Origin: Agrobacterium vitis
GTDB lineage: Bacteria; Pseudomonadota; Alphaproteobacteria; Rhizobiales; Rhizobiaceae
DNA length: 64,000 bases
Assembly: GCF_037039395.1 (NCBI RefSeq)
Contig: NZ_CP146244.1
Span: forward strand, 1,153,501 to 1,217,500
Direction of reading: 5' to 3'
Within the stretch, counting starts at the first letter, position 1, and each line of letters begins with the position of its first letter. The notes beneath the pieces are model-generated. The model was not told where the DNA came from. It searched no databases and saw only the letters and a program-made list of their open reading frames with translations. Below, one piece after another: positions 27,176 to 36,267 of this stretch. The translations under genes and the position numbers were made by a program.

Positions 27176-27222
27176 CAATCCAGCACCTGATTAAAAAGTC
27201 TTTATCAAAAGGAGAAAACACC

Positions 27223-28104
27223 ATGGCAAAGGAAATCTTTTGCAGCTTCGGCATCGATGTGGACGCGGTGGCCGGCTGGCTCGGCTCTTACGGCGGCGAG
27301 GACTCGCCTGACGATATTTCCCGTGGCCTGTTTGCCGGTGAAGTCGGTGCGCCGCGCCTGCTGAAACTGTTCGAGCGTTTCGGCATCAAGACCACATGGT
27401 TCATTCCCGGCCATTCCATCGAGACCTTCCCGGAACAGATGCAGGCGGTGGCCGATGCTGGCCATGAAATCGGCATTCATGGCTATACCCACGAAAACCC
27501 GATTGCCATGACCCGCGAGCAGGAAACCGAGGTGCTGGACAAGTGCATCGAGCTGGTCACCAAGCTGTCTGGCAAGCGTCCGACAGGCTATGTCGCGCCG
27601 TGGTGGGAGTTTTCCAATGTCACCAATGAATTGCTGCTGGAGCGGGGCATCAAATACGACCACTCGCTGATGCATAATGATTTCACGCCTTATTATGTGC
27701 GGGTTGGCGATAGCTGGACCAAGATCGACTATTCCAAGAAGCCATCCGACTGGATGGTGCCCTTGAAGCGTGGTCACGAGACCGACCTGATCGAAATTCC
27801 GGCCTCCTGGTATCTCGATGACCTGCCGCCGATGATGTTCATCAAGAAATCGCCCAACAGCCATGGCTTCGTCAATCCGCATGATATCGAGCAGATCTGG
27901 CGCGATCAGTTCGATTGGGTCTATCGTGAAATGGATTATGCGGTTTTCCCGATCACCATTCACCCTGACGTTGCCGGGCGCCCGCAGGTGCTGATGATGT
28001 TGGAGCGGTTGTTTGCCCATATGAGCAAGCATCCCGGGGTGAAATTCGTGACCATGAACGAGATCGCCGACGATTTCGCCAAGCGCTTTCCGCGCAAAAA
28101 GTAA
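27223..28104 (+). CDS. Polysaccharide deacetylase-family (NodB fold) amidohydrolase
   Basis: A 293-aa NodB-fold protein of the PuuE/HpPgdA-like cytoplasmic branch. The metal-site pattern is visible: Asp in SFGIDVDAV near residue 11, then His-x3-His in [12 protein letters not shown] near 82-86. There is no signal peptide, so the substrate is small and cytoplasmic rather than cell wall. The branch includes allantoinase-like and N-deacylating enzymes that cleave C-N bonds with a divalent metal. AAAAGGAG lies before the ATG. The COG0523 metallochaperone-type gene nearby fits a metal enzyme under metal limitation (inference). Confidence 0.82.
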   Translation: MAKEIFCSFGIDVDAVAGWLGSYGGEDSPDDISRGLFAGEVGAPRLLKLFERFGIKTTWFIPGHSIETFPEQMQAVADAGHEIGIHGYTHENPIAMTREQETEVLDKCIELVTKLSGKRPTGYVAPWWEFSNVTNELLLERGIKYDHSLMHNDFTPYYVRVGDSWTKIDYSKKPSDWMVPLKRGHETDLIEIPASWYLDDLPPMMFIKKSPNSHGFVNPHDIEQIWRDQFDWVYREMDYAVFPITIHPDVAGRPQVLMMLERLFAHMSKHPGVKFVTMNEIADDFAKRFPRKK

Positions 28105-28173
28105 CGGGGCAAGACGTGAAAAGACTGGAAGGGGCGGCGCTATGCCGTCCCTTGGCTGTGAAAGGAGATCGTC

Positions 28174-28506
28174 ATGTGTTCACTCTGCGGTGTGATCGGC
28201 GGCAATGAGCATTGGGCCGATGCCGTGGCCCGCCCCGGTGTCTACACCCGCAATGGCGAGCGGGTGGACCGCCGCCGGGAACGGATGAACCGGGTGAGCA
28301 CCGCCAACCGGGTGCTGAAGGCGTTCGGCCTGTCGCTGTCGGATTGGCAGGGCTCATCCTATCTTCTGTCCAGCCTGACGGGAAAGACCGAGATCATCGA
28401 GGATCTCGGTCATCTCTGGGTGGTTGCTGAAAAAATGTCCGGTCGGGCCTGCGATCCGCTTGATCCGGCGCTGATTGCGCGGATGGAAACGGCCAATAAT
28501 GGCTGA
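28174..28506 (+). CDS. Conserved small protein with N-terminal CxxC, 110 aa
   Basis: I do not recognise a characterised family. It starts MCSLCGVIGGNEHWADA with a CxxC pair at residues 2 and 5. An Arg-rich stretch (RVDRRRERMNRV) follows, then a helical segment ending DLGHLWVVAEKMSGR. GAAAGGAG gives a strong ribosome site and its end overlaps the start of the COG0523 GTPase gene by 8 bases, so the two are co-translated. It may be a metal-binding partner or client of the GTPase, or a subunit of the deacetylase; this is inferred from position only. Confidence 0.75.
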   Translation: MCSLCGVIGGNEHWADAVARPGVYTRNGERVDRRRERMNRVSTANRVLKAFGLSLSDWQGSSYLLSSLTGKTEIIEDLGHLWVVAEKMSGRACDPLDPALIARMETANNG

Positions 28507-29515
28507 TGCAAGGAGTGCTATTCCCCAGTTCACGCCCGTCAATCTGCTGACCGGCTTTCTGGGCTCCGGCAAGACGACACTGCTCAAGCGCTTGCTGTCG
28601 GACCCGGCGCTTGCCGATACGGCGGTACTGATCAATGAATTCGGAGAAATCGGCCTCGATCACGATCTGGTGGAAACGGTTGATAGCGATACGGTGCTTC
28701 TGCAATCCGGCTGCGTCTGCTGCACGATTCGCGGCGATCTGGCAGAAGCCGTACGCACCTTGCACGAGCGGCGCGAGCGCGGCGAGGTTGCACCCTTTCG
28801 CCGGGTGATGATCGAAAGCACCGGGCTTGCCGATCCGTTTCCGATCTTATCGACGCTGAAAGCCGATCCGGTTCTGCGCCATCACTTTCGCCACGGCAAT
28901 GTCATCACCACGGTCGATGCCATCAACGGCTTGGGTCAACTGGACGCTTACGGCGAATCGGCCCGCCAGGCGGCAATTGCCGACCGGTTGGTCATCACCA
29001 AAACCGATATGGCTGAAGCCCTCGAACATCAGGAATTGGCGGCCCGGCTGAAGGGACGGCTTGTGGCGATCAATCCGGATGCGGCCATTCTGACCGCGGC
29101 GGATGCGGATTTTTCAGTTGCCAGCCTGCTGGAAGACGATGCCAGCCTGCATAGTTCCACCCTGCAATCGGCCAGCGGTTTTTACTGCGAAGCGCCCGCA
29201 GATGCTGGCCATAGCGGTGACTTCCGCTCCTTCGTGGTCACGGTTGACGCGCCGATCGATTGGACCGCTTTCGGTATCTGGTTGACCATGCTGCTCAACC
29301 GCCATGGCGCCAAGGTTATCCGGGTGAAGGGCATTTTGAACATCGCGGGCGAAGACCGGCCCGTTGCCATTCACGGCGTCCAGCATCTGGTGCATCCGCC
29401 GGTCCATATGGCCGGCTGGCCATCGGCGGATCGGCGCTCCAGACTGGTCTTCATTGTTGATGGATTGGAGACGGCGCTGATCAGGCGGTCTTTCGAGGCT
29501 TTTGCGATAAAGTGA
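28499..29515 (+). CDS. COG0523/CobW-family GTPase, putative metallochaperone
   Basis: A 338-aa G3E GTPase: Walker A GFLGSGKTTLLKR near 20, INEFGEIGLDHDLVE near 52, the diagnostic Cys motif GCVCCTIRGD near 77, Walker B IESTGLADP and an NKxD-like TKTDMAE, with a C-terminal CobW_C domain. Such proteins insert or allocate Zn, Co or Fe, or activate specific metalloenzymes. Here the likely client is the NodB-fold hydrolase or the small CxxC protein encoded just upstream. No zinc-regulator box was identified upstream. Confidence 0.87.
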   Translation: MADARSAIPQFTPVNLLTGFLGSGKTTLLKRLLSDPALADTAVLINEFGEIGLDHDLVETVDSDTVLLQSGCVCCTIRGDLAEAVRTLHERRERGEVAPFRRVMIESTGLADPFPILSTLKADPVLRHHFRHGNVITTVDAINGLGQLDAYGESARQAAIADRLVITKTDMAEALEHQELAARLKGRLVAINPDAAILTAADADFSVASLLEDDASLHSSTLQSASGFYCEAPADAGHSGDFRSFVVTVDAPIDWTAFGIWLTMLLNRHGAKVIRVKGILNIAGEDRPVAIHGVQHLVHPPVHMAGWPSADRRSRLVFIVDGLETALIRRSFEAFAIK

Positions 29516-29587
29516 GAGCATGGATGGTGGTGGAGGCTCTCTGGTTTTACAGTGGCTTTATAAGTGAGTGAGGAATGTCAAACCCGA

Positions 29588-30814
29588 ATGAACACCCATA
29601 ACCCACCGGCTGCCTTTCCTGCGCCCGCCCTTCATACCGAAGGCAAGCCGCGTCTGCGGGTACTCGGCACGGCGATTTCATTGCTGGAGCCGCTGCGTCT
29701 CCAAGCGCAGCAGGATCTCGGCATCGAAGTCGTGTTCGACAATAACGATTTCCTGACTACCCAGCATAAGGCGGCGCAGGCACCGGACTGTTACGACATC
29801 TACGACCAGTGCTTTCATAACCTGGATATCGTCTGGTACTGGCGGGCCGTCCAACCGATAGAACTAAAGCGGATCGACCTCTGGACCGAGATTTCCGATC
29901 TCACCAAGACCGGTCGGCTGGAGCCGAGCGCCCAACTGGGCAAGGGTGATGCTCCGGTCAAAAAGCTTTTCGTCCAGCCGGATCTGTCACTGGGAGAAAA
30001 TCCGACCGGCCATATTTCCATGCTGCCCACCACCCATAATTTCGATAGTTTTGCCTATCGCAGCGACCTGGTGAATAGCCCCAAATCTGTGTCCAGCTGG
30101 GCAAGCCTGTTGGACGAGGCCTGGGCGGGCCGAGTGGCACTGGTGGATGAGCCAGCCATCGGTATCTTCGATGCAGCTCTTGCTGCGGAGGCGGCTGGCT
30201 TGATGCGGTTCGACAATATCGACAATATCGGCAATATGACCGTGGCCGAAATCGACCGGCTGATCGCCATCCTGACTGAGAAGAAAAAATCCGGATTTTT
30301 CAGAGATTTCTGGCGCACCGCCGAAGATGCCGCGACCCTGATGGTCCGGGGGCGTACCGATATCCAGAGCATGTGGTCAACAGGCATTACCATCCTGAGC
30401 GGCCAGGGCATGGCCGTCGAGCAGGCGGTGCCGGTGGAAGGTTACCGGGCCTGGCATGGCGGGCTTTGCCTGTCGCGCGGCCTTGAAGGCCGGATGCTGG
30501 ACGTGGCCTATGACTATCTTAACTGGTGGATATCAGGCTTGCCAGGCGCGGTCGTTGCGCGGCAAGGCTATTATATTTCCACGCCGCAACGCTCAAAGGC
30601 GTATCTGAGCACGGCGGAATGGGATTATTGGTATGGCGGTTTACCCGCCGCGCAGGATTTGCCCGGACCGGATGGCGCCATTCGGATCAAGGCTGGCGAA
30701 AGCCGCAGCGGTGGGTCTTACTGGCAGCGTGCCAACCGCATCGCGGTGTGGAACACCACCATGGACGAACATAATTACCTGGTGCGTCGCTGGCTTCAGC
30801 TGATGGCAGCATAA
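29588..30814 (+). CDS. Substrate-binding-protein paralogue without signal peptide
   Basis: A protein of 408 aa (416 if the GTG at 29564 is used) that is homologous to the Tat-exported binding protein at 24771. Shared features include GYRAW near 290, YDYLNWWISGLPGAVVARQGYY near 310, and the start LRVLGTAISLLEP matching LRTIGLSVTVQER. It cannot have a signal peptide: a TAA stop lies in frame at 29561, directly before the first possible start, and the first 30 residues are polar and Pro-rich. It may be a cytoplasmic sensor or carrier, as NasS is to NrtA in this same window. Confidence 0.82.
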   Translation: MNTHNPPAAFPAPALHTEGKPRLRVLGTAISLLEPLRLQAQQDLGIEVVFDNNDFLTTQHKAAQAPDCYDIYDQCFHNLDIVWYWRAVQPIELKRIDLWTEISDLTKTGRLEPSAQLGKGDAPVKKLFVQPDLSLGENPTGHISMLPTTHNFDSFAYRSDLVNSPKSVSSWASLLDEAWAGRVALVDEPAIGIFDAALAAEAAGLMRFDNIDNIGNMTVAEIDRLIAILTEKKKSGFFRDFWRTAEDAATLMVRGRTDIQSMWSTGITILSGQGMAVEQAVPVEGYRAWHGGLCLSRGLEGRMLDVAYDYLNWWISGLPGAVVARQGYYISTPQRSKAYLSTAEWDYWYGGLPAAQDLPGPDGAIRIKAGESRSGGSYWQRANRIAVWNTTMDEHNYLVRRWLQLMAA

Positions 30815-30840
30815 TATTCTATTGATTGAAGGAGTAACCG

Positions 30841-32205
30841 ATGACCCCCACCATGTCAGGCAAAAGCATTGCGCAGCTTGCGGTGTTGATCCAGTCCGGC
30901 GCGCTCGATCCGCAGGATCTGGCCCATCAGACGTTGGCAGCCATCCGGGATCACGCGGATCAGACGATTTTCACCCGGCTGACGCCGGAGCGGGCGATGC
31001 AGGAGGCTAAGGCTTCGGCATCGCGCATCCGGGCCGGTTGCTCGCTTGGCCCTTTGGACGGGATACCGATTGCCTGGAAGGATCTCTTCGATCTCAAGGG
31101 AATAACCACCACCGCAGGCTCCGTGGTGTTGGGTGATCAGCCACCGGCGGTGCGCGATGCGGATGTGGTCCAGGCTTTGGCAAACGCCGGGATGGTTTCC
31201 ATCGGTCATGTCAATATGAGCGAATTTGCCTTTTCCGGCCTTGGGGTCAACCCGCATTACGGTACGCCGCGCAATCCGCACAGCATGGGTGACGCACGGG
31301 TTCCCGGCGGATCGTCCTCAGGCTCTGGCGTTGCCGTTGCCTCCGGGCTGGTGCCTGTGTCGATCGGGACGGATACGGGCGGATCTGTCCGCATTCCCTC
31401 CGCCTTCAATGGTATTGTCGGCTATAAGGCGACCCGTGGCCGCTATTCCATGCGCGGCGTCTTTCCGCTCTCCAAAAGCCTCGATTCCCTTGGGCCACTC
31501 TGCCGCACGGTGCAGGATGCGGTTTGGGTGGATGCCGCCATGCGCGGGTTGACGCAGCCGCAGGTGACCCGCACCGCCTTGGCCGGACGCCGTTTCGTGG
31601 TCCCGGAAACAGTGTTTTTCGACGGTGCGGAGGATGGTGTGGTTCAAGCCTTTGAGGCAGCGATCCGCCGCCTGGAGCAGGCGGGTGCTGTTGTGCGTCG
31701 TCAAGCCTTCTCGATCATGCAGCAGATCCTCGATATTCTCGCCAAGCATGGTCCGCTGGTGACGGCGGAGGCCTATGTACTGCATCGCCACCGTCTGCAT
31801 GGACCGGAGGCGGCCCGCATGGACCACCGCGTCGCCACCCGGGCGCGGTTGGGCGAAAACATCAGCCTTTCCAGCTATGTCGAGCTTATCGACCGGCGTG
31901 AGCAATTGATCGCGGAATTTACCGGCCAGATCGGCACGGATGAATTCATCCTGACGCCAACCGTCGCGCATGTCGCACCGCTGACCGCGCCGCTTGTGGC
32001 TGACGATGACCTGTTCGTGGCAACCAACGGCAAGACATTGCGCAACACGATGCTCGGCAATTTTCTCGACTGGTGCGCGGTTTCGCTGCCATGCGGAACG
32101 GGTGACGCCAATATGCCTGTTGGCCTGCAAGTCTCCGGACCCGCATGGTCCGATGAGGCCCTGCTTGGTCTGGCGCTTTCGGTGGAAGCGGTGGTTTGCG
32201 GCTAA
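30841..32205 (+). CDS. Amidase (amidase-signature family)
   Basis: A 454-aa amidase with the catalytic Ser-cisSer-Lys triad: Lys in GIPIAWKDLFD near 80, Ser in GGSSSGSGVAVASG near 158, and the nucleophilic Ser in GTDTGGSVRIPSAFNG near 180. It would hydrolyse a carboxamide to acid plus ammonia or amine in the cytoplasm. It ends the plus-strand importer locus, which makes an amide the most likely transported compound or intermediate. GAAGGAG precedes the ATG. Confidence 0.9.
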   Translation: MTPTMSGKSIAQLAVLIQSGALDPQDLAHQTLAAIRDHADQTIFTRLTPERAMQEAKASASRIRAGCSLGPLDGIPIAWKDLFDLKGITTTAGSVVLGDQPPAVRDADVVQALANAGMVSIGHVNMSEFAFSGLGVNPHYGTPRNPHSMGDARVPGGSSSGSGVAVASGLVPVSIGTDTGGSVRIPSAFNGIVGYKATRGRYSMRGVFPLSKSLDSLGPLCRTVQDAVWVDAAMRGLTQPQVTRTALAGRRFVVPETVFFDGAEDGVVQAFEAAIRRLEQAGAVVRRQAFSIMQQILDILAKHGPLVTAEAYVLHRHRLHGPEAARMDHRVATRARLGENISLSSYVELIDRREQLIAEFTGQIGTDEFILTPTVAHVAPLTAPLVADDDLFVATNGKTLRNTMLGNFLDWCAVSLPCGTGDANMPVGLQVSGPAWSDEALLGLALSVEAVVCG

Positions 32206-32211
32206 ATAAGC

Positions 32212-32688
32212 TTACATCGGAAACAGGCTGGTCAAGGGCATATGCGATTTGACGATCGGTGACTTCAGCACCACGAAGCTGAAATATTTGTCGATGCCGA
32301 TATCCATGTCGGTCAGCCTTTCCATGATCGACTGATATTCGCCGATCCCCGATGTGACGAATTTCAGCATGTAATCATAGCCGCCGGAAACCAGGTGACA
32401 TTCGATCACCTGGTCGACCTTTTCAACTGCGGCCAGAAAACGGGCAAAATCGATCTGTCTGTGGTTCTTCAAGGTGATTTCGGTAAACACCGTCAGCGTC
32501 TGGCCGAGCTTGCTGACATTGATCTGGGCGGAATAGCCTTCGATATAGCCCTCCGCTTGAAGTTTCTTTACGCGCATCAGGCAGGGGCTAGGGGAGAGAT
32601 TGACCAGTTCGGCCAGTTCCACATTGGTTATCCGGCCGTTCTTTTGCAATTCATAGAGAATCTTGATGTCGATCCTGTCGAGTTTCAC
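32212..32688 (-). CDS. Lrp/AsnC family transcriptional regulator
   Basis: A 158-aa protein starting at GTG 32688 with GGGGAAA upstream; longer starts give a non-homologous N-terminus. Residues 1-60 hold the helix-turn-helix (RIDIKILYELQKNG, ITNVELAELVNLSPSPCLMR) and the rest is the RAM ligand domain (HLVSGGYDYMLKFV). It is convergent with the amidase and divergent from the FAD oxidoreductase. A specific amino-acid-responsive regulator of that oxidoreductase, as in dadR-dadA, is the simplest reading. Confidence 0.87.
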   Translation of the reverse strand: MKLDRIDIKILYELQKNGRITNVELAELVNLSPSPCLMRVKKLQAEGYIEGYSAQINVSKLGQTLTVFTEITLKNHRQIDFARFLAAVEKVDQVIECHLVSGGYDYMLKFVTSGIGEYQSIMERLTDMDIGIDKYFSFVVLKSPIVKSHMPLTSLFPM

Positions 32689-32911
32689 TCTACTGTTTCC
32701 CCTAATGCCTGTCTGCCAGCATATTATGCTTCGAAAGCCAAAGTGCAAGCCGTCATCATCAGGAAAGCAAGCTGGAAGGCTTTGAAAAACCTTATGCAAC
32801 GCAGGGATTGTTTGCGTTTCTAAAAACGGAAGGAAATGCTGAATCTGGGGCAATCGCGGTGCTTTTCACTGATGGAAATGCTTATGCTGATCGGCAATCA
32901 AGGAGCTTTTC

Positions 32912-34249
32912 ATGCGTGTACCCCTGTTGCGAATCGAGACCCACACCACCCTGCCTGAGGCGGCTGATGTCGTGGTGATCGGCGGCGGTATCGTCGGGAC
33001 ATGCACCGCCTATTTCCTGGCAAAGCGCGGCGTCAAAGTCGTGCTGTTGGAAAAGGGATTGATCGGGGCGGAACAGTCCAGTCGCAATTGGGGCTGGTGC
33101 CGCCAGCAAAACCGCGATGCCCGCGAATTGCCGATGGCGACCAAAAGCCTGGATCTGTGGGACAGTTTTGCCAGCGATATTGGTGAGGATGTCGGGTTTC
33201 GCCGCTGTGGCCTGCTTTACCTGAGCAATAGCGAGGCGGAAATCGCCACCTGGGCCAAATGGCGTGACTTTGCCAAAACGGTCGGCGTCACTACCCATAT
33301 ACTTTCGGGTAAGCAAGCCGCCGAAAAAGGCAGCGCGACGCACAAGCCCTGGCTCGGCGGGGTCTTTTCGCCCAGCGATGGCATCGCTGTCCCTGAGCGG
33401 GCTGCACCCGTCATTGCCCGTGGCGTGATGAAATTCGGCGGAACCGTCATGCAGCATTGCGCGGCCCGTGGGTTGGAAACCGAGGCTGGCCGGGTCAGTG
33501 CCGTGGTGACGGAAAAGGGTACGATCCGCACGGCAACGGTGGTGATGGCGGGCGGCGCCTGGGCGTCGTCCTTCTGCAATCAGCTGAACATTCGCTTTCC
33601 TCAGGCCTCTATCCGATCCTCCATTCTGTCTGTCGGTCCTCTTGACGGATTAGAGGCAGAAGCTTTGCCGGACGCCCTGCATACGGCGCGGGTGTCGGTG
33701 ACCCGCCGGGGCGATGGCGGCTATACCATGGCGATCAGCGGTCGTGCCAGCGTCGATCTGACCCCCCAGCAGATCCGCTACGGCAAGGCCTTCCTGCCGA
33801 TGTTCCAGCGGCGGTGGAGAAGCCTGAAGCCAGGTACGATCGAAGGTCTGCGCAATGGCCATGAGACACTGGCGAAATGGGCGCTGGACAAGATCACCCC
33901 CATGGAGCGCAACCGTATTCTCGATCCGATACCGGATCGCAAACTGATCGCCGAAACCTATCGCCGCGCCGGCGAATTGCTGCCTGCTTTGGCTGGTGCA
34001 AAAATTTCGGCCAGTTGGGCTGGCTATATCGACAGCACCCCGGATGGTGTGCCCGCCATCGGCGAGATTCCATCCCTGCCGGGCTTTATTCTGGCCGCCG
34101 GATTCAGTGGCCATGGTTTTGGCATCGGGCCAGGGGCAGGGCATCTGATCGCCGACATCATCACCGGTTCCGAACCGATTGTCGATCCGGCTGACTATCG
34201 GCCCGAGCGGCTGGCTCACTCCGCCTGGGGCAAGGTCGCGGGCTTCTGA
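32912..34249 (+). CDS. FAD-dependent amino-acid oxidoreductase (DadA-like)
   Basis: A 445-aa DAO-family flavoprotein. The FAD-binding motif VVVIGGGIVGTCTAYFLAKR is near 20-39, and AAGFSGHGFGIGPGAGHLIADI near the C-terminus closes the FAD site. It probably oxidises a D-amino acid or N-alkyl amino acid to the keto acid. AAGGAG precedes the ATG. The divergent Lrp regulator supports an amino-acid substrate. A GC hairpin (34330-34348) follows without a T-run. Confidence 0.86.
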   Translation: MRVPLLRIETHTTLPEAADVVVIGGGIVGTCTAYFLAKRGVKVVLLEKGLIGAEQSSRNWGWCRQQNRDARELPMATKSLDLWDSFASDIGEDVGFRRCGLLYLSNSEAEIATWAKWRDFAKTVGVTTHILSGKQAAEKGSATHKPWLGGVFSPSDGIAVPERAAPVIARGVMKFGGTVMQHCAARGLETEAGRVSAVVTEKGTIRTATVVMAGGAWASSFCNQLNIRFPQASIRSSILSVGPLDGLEAEALPDALHTARVSVTRRGDGGYTMAISGRASVDLTPQQIRYGKAFLPMFQRRWRSLKPGTIEGLRNGHETLAKWALDKITPMERNRILDPIPDRKLIAETYRRAGELLPALAGAKISASWAGYIDSTPDGVPAIGEIPSLPGFILAAGFSGHGFGIGPGAGHLIADIITGSEPIVDPADYRPERLAHSAWGKVAGF

Positions 34250-34466
34250 TCCCCGCTTCTTCCCGGCCAGGGCGGGTATGGGATTGCAAAACTGCGGCTT
34301 TCTGCCTATAGAAAGGCCATTAACCCCGGACCCGGTGAAATTCCGGGTGGCTATTCTGGCCGCCGATCCGCCAGACAACGCACGACATTTCTGAAACGTG
34401 ATGATCCGTTTATTCGGTCAGCTCTGAGCGTTTGTGAAAAATCTTCCCCGTTGCGAAACAATCTCC

Positions 34467-35948
34467 ATGAAAAAAATTGAACGATACCAGCGAGACTGGT
34501 TCTCGAATATCCGTGGCGATGTCCTGTCGGGCATTGTCGTGGCCCTTGCGCTTATTCCCGAAGCCATCGGCTTCTCGGTGATTGCCGGGGTCGATCCGAA
34601 GATCGGGCTGTTTGCCTCAGTTATCATCGCCTGTGTATCCGCCTTCTGTGGTGGGCGCCCCGGCATGATTTCCGCTGCCACTGCCGCAACCGCTGTGTTG
34701 ATCGGTGGGCTGGTCAAGGACCATGGCATTCAATATCTGTTTGCCGCAACCGTGCTGATGGGCCTGTTGCAAATTCTGGCTGGCTTCCTGAAGCTCGGGC
34801 GTTTGATGCGCTTCGTGTCGCGTTCGGTGATGACGGGCTTCGTCAATGCCCTGGCAATTCTGATCTTCATGGCGCAATTGCCGGAATTGCTTGGCCGCCC
34901 ACCATCGACCTTCGTGATGATCGGTGTGGCGCTTGCCATCATCTATCTCTTCCCGCGTCTCACCAAGGCGGTGCCATCGCCGCTGGTGGCAATCGCCGTG
35001 CTGACGGCTGCGACCTGGTGGTTCGGATGGGATGTCCGCAGCGTCAGCGATCTCGGCGAATTGCCGTCCAGCCTGCCATTGTTCGGCTGGCCGCAGGTGC
35101 CGCTGACCTTCGAGACGTTGCAGATCATTTTCCCGTATTCCATCGCGCTCGCTGCCGTTGGCTTACTGGAATCGCTGCTGACGGCGCAGATCGTCGATGA
35201 CATGACGGATACGCAAAGCAACAAGAGCCAGGAATGCATCGGCCAGGGAGCAAGCAATATCGCTTCCGGCTTGTTTGGAGGCATGGGCGGCTGCGCGATG
35301 ATTGGCCAATCGGTGATCAATATCTCGTCGGGTGGGCGAGGGCGTCTTTCGACCTTCGTGGCCGGTAGCTTCCTGCTTGTGCTGCTGCTGGTGCTGGATG
35401 ATATCCTGCGGGTGGTTCCCATGGCCGCCCTGGTGGCGATCATGATCATGGTGTCGATCGGCACGTTTTCCTGGCGGTCGATCATCGACCTGCGCACCAA
35501 CCCTCCATCCTCGTCGCTGGTCATGCTGGCAACCGTGGTGACAGTGGTTGCCACCCACGATCTGTCGAAAGGCGTGCTGGTCGGCGTGCTGCTGTCGGGC
35601 GTGTTCTTTGCCGGTAAAGTGGCGCGCATGGTGCATGTCAAAGCCGAAGACCATGCCGATGGTTCAAGACTGTACCGGGTGGACGGGCAGATTTTCTTTG
35701 CGTCCTCTGAAGCCTTTATCGCCGCCTTCGACTTTGATGACGAAGTGAAATCCATCACCATCGACGTAACCCAGGCGCATTTCTGGGACATTACCGCGGT
35801 TGGCGCCCTCGACAAAGTGGTGCTGAAGTTCCGCGCCAAGGGGGCTGTGGTGGATGTGAAGGGACTGAATGTTGCCAGCGCCCATATGATGGACCGCTTT
35901 GCCTTGCATCGCGATCCGCAAGCCGTTCTCAGCGCGGGTGGGCATTGA
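34467..35948 (+). CDS. SulP-family anion transporter with STAS domain
   Basis: A 493-aa membrane protein. The N-terminal part has 10 or more hydrophobic segments with SulP landmarks [20 protein letters not shown] near 28-47 and [24 protein letters not shown] near 275-298. A C-terminal STAS domain (about 385-490) contains [11 protein letters not shown] and [20 protein letters not shown]. It imports an oxyanion such as sulfate, or bicarbonate. The ATG at 34467 is the natural family start; an upstream in-frame GTG has no better ribosome site. It is followed by a structured small RNA on the same strand. Confidence 0.88.
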   Translation: MKKIERYQRDWFSNIRGDVLSGIVVALALIPEAIGFSVIAGVDPKIGLFASVIIACVSAFCGGRPGMISAATAATAVLIGGLVKDHGIQYLFAATVLMGLLQILAGFLKLGRLMRFVSRSVMTGFVNALAILIFMAQLPELLGRPPSTFVMIGVALAIIYLFPRLTKAVPSPLVAIAVLTAATWWFGWDVRSVSDLGELPSSLPLFGWPQVPLTFETLQIIFPYSIALAAVGLLESLLTAQIVDDMTDTQSNKSQECIGQGASNIASGLFGGMGGCAMIGQSVINISSGGRGRLSTFVAGSFLLVLLLVLDDILRVVPMAALVAIMIMVSIGTFSWRSIIDLRTNPPSSSLVMLATVVTVVATHDLSKGVLVGVLLSGVFFAGKVARMVHVKAEDHADGSRLYRVDGQIFFASSEAFIAAFDFDDEVKSITIDVTQAHFWDITAVGALDKVVLKFRAKGAVVDVKGLNVASAHMMDRFALHRDPQAVLSAGGH

Positions 35949-36039
35949 TACGACTCGTGATTGAAGAGGGAATTTCGGATGAGGGACGGATGAGCAATTC
36001 GCTACGCGCATAGCGCATGGCTGACGTGCGAAAAACTGC

Positions 36040-36068
36040 CTCGAAAATGTGCGAAAATCAGGTATAAC
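36040..36068 (+). promoter_or_regulatory. Promoter of the alpha-r14-type small RNA
   Basis: CTCGAA at 36040 and TATAAC at 36063 are 17 bases apart and would start transcription near 36075, just before the first hairpin. The -35 resembles the CTTGAA of heat-shock sigma RpoH promoters in rhizobia as well as the housekeeping type, so the sigma factor is uncertain. Confidence 0.5.
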
Positions 36069-36071
36069 TCT

Positions 36072-36238
36072 CTTCATCGAAGCAATGCATCCTCCTCCCG
36101 CAGAGCTTCGATATACCGGGCCAGCTTCTCCTCCTCCCAGAGCGGCCCGTCGGAATGACGACACTCCTCCTCCCAGTCGTCATTCGGTTCTTTCGAAAAG
36201 CCTGCCGCACCTCCTCCCGCGGCAGGCTTTTCGTTTTT
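36072..36238 (+). ncRNA. Alpha-r14 family small RNA with four anti-Shine-Dalgarno hairpins
   Basis: Four consecutive perfect hairpins each place the same motif CCTCCTCCC in the loop. Stem 1 spans 36076-36112 (motif 36091), stem 2 36117-36149 (36130), stem 3 36153-36185 (36166), stem 4 36194-36233 (36210). Stem 4 has 15 bp and is followed by TTTTT, an intrinsic terminator. Sinorhizobium Smr14C2/NfeR1 and relatives (alpha-r14 family) expose this motif to pair with ribosome-binding sites of many transporter mRNAs, and related cuckoo RNAs in Rhodobacter carry it too. The four stems differ from each other in sequence while the loop is fixed, which is strong evidence for function. Confidence 0.9.
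36194..36238 (+). terminator. Intrinsic terminator of the small RNA
   Basis: A 15-bp perfect stem at 36194-36208 and 36219-36233 around a 10-base loop carrying CCTCCTCCC, followed by five T. It doubles as the fourth functional hairpin of the small RNA. Confidence 0.9.
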
Positions 36239-36267
36239 GGAGGGTTTTCTCTCAATAAGCCGCTCTT

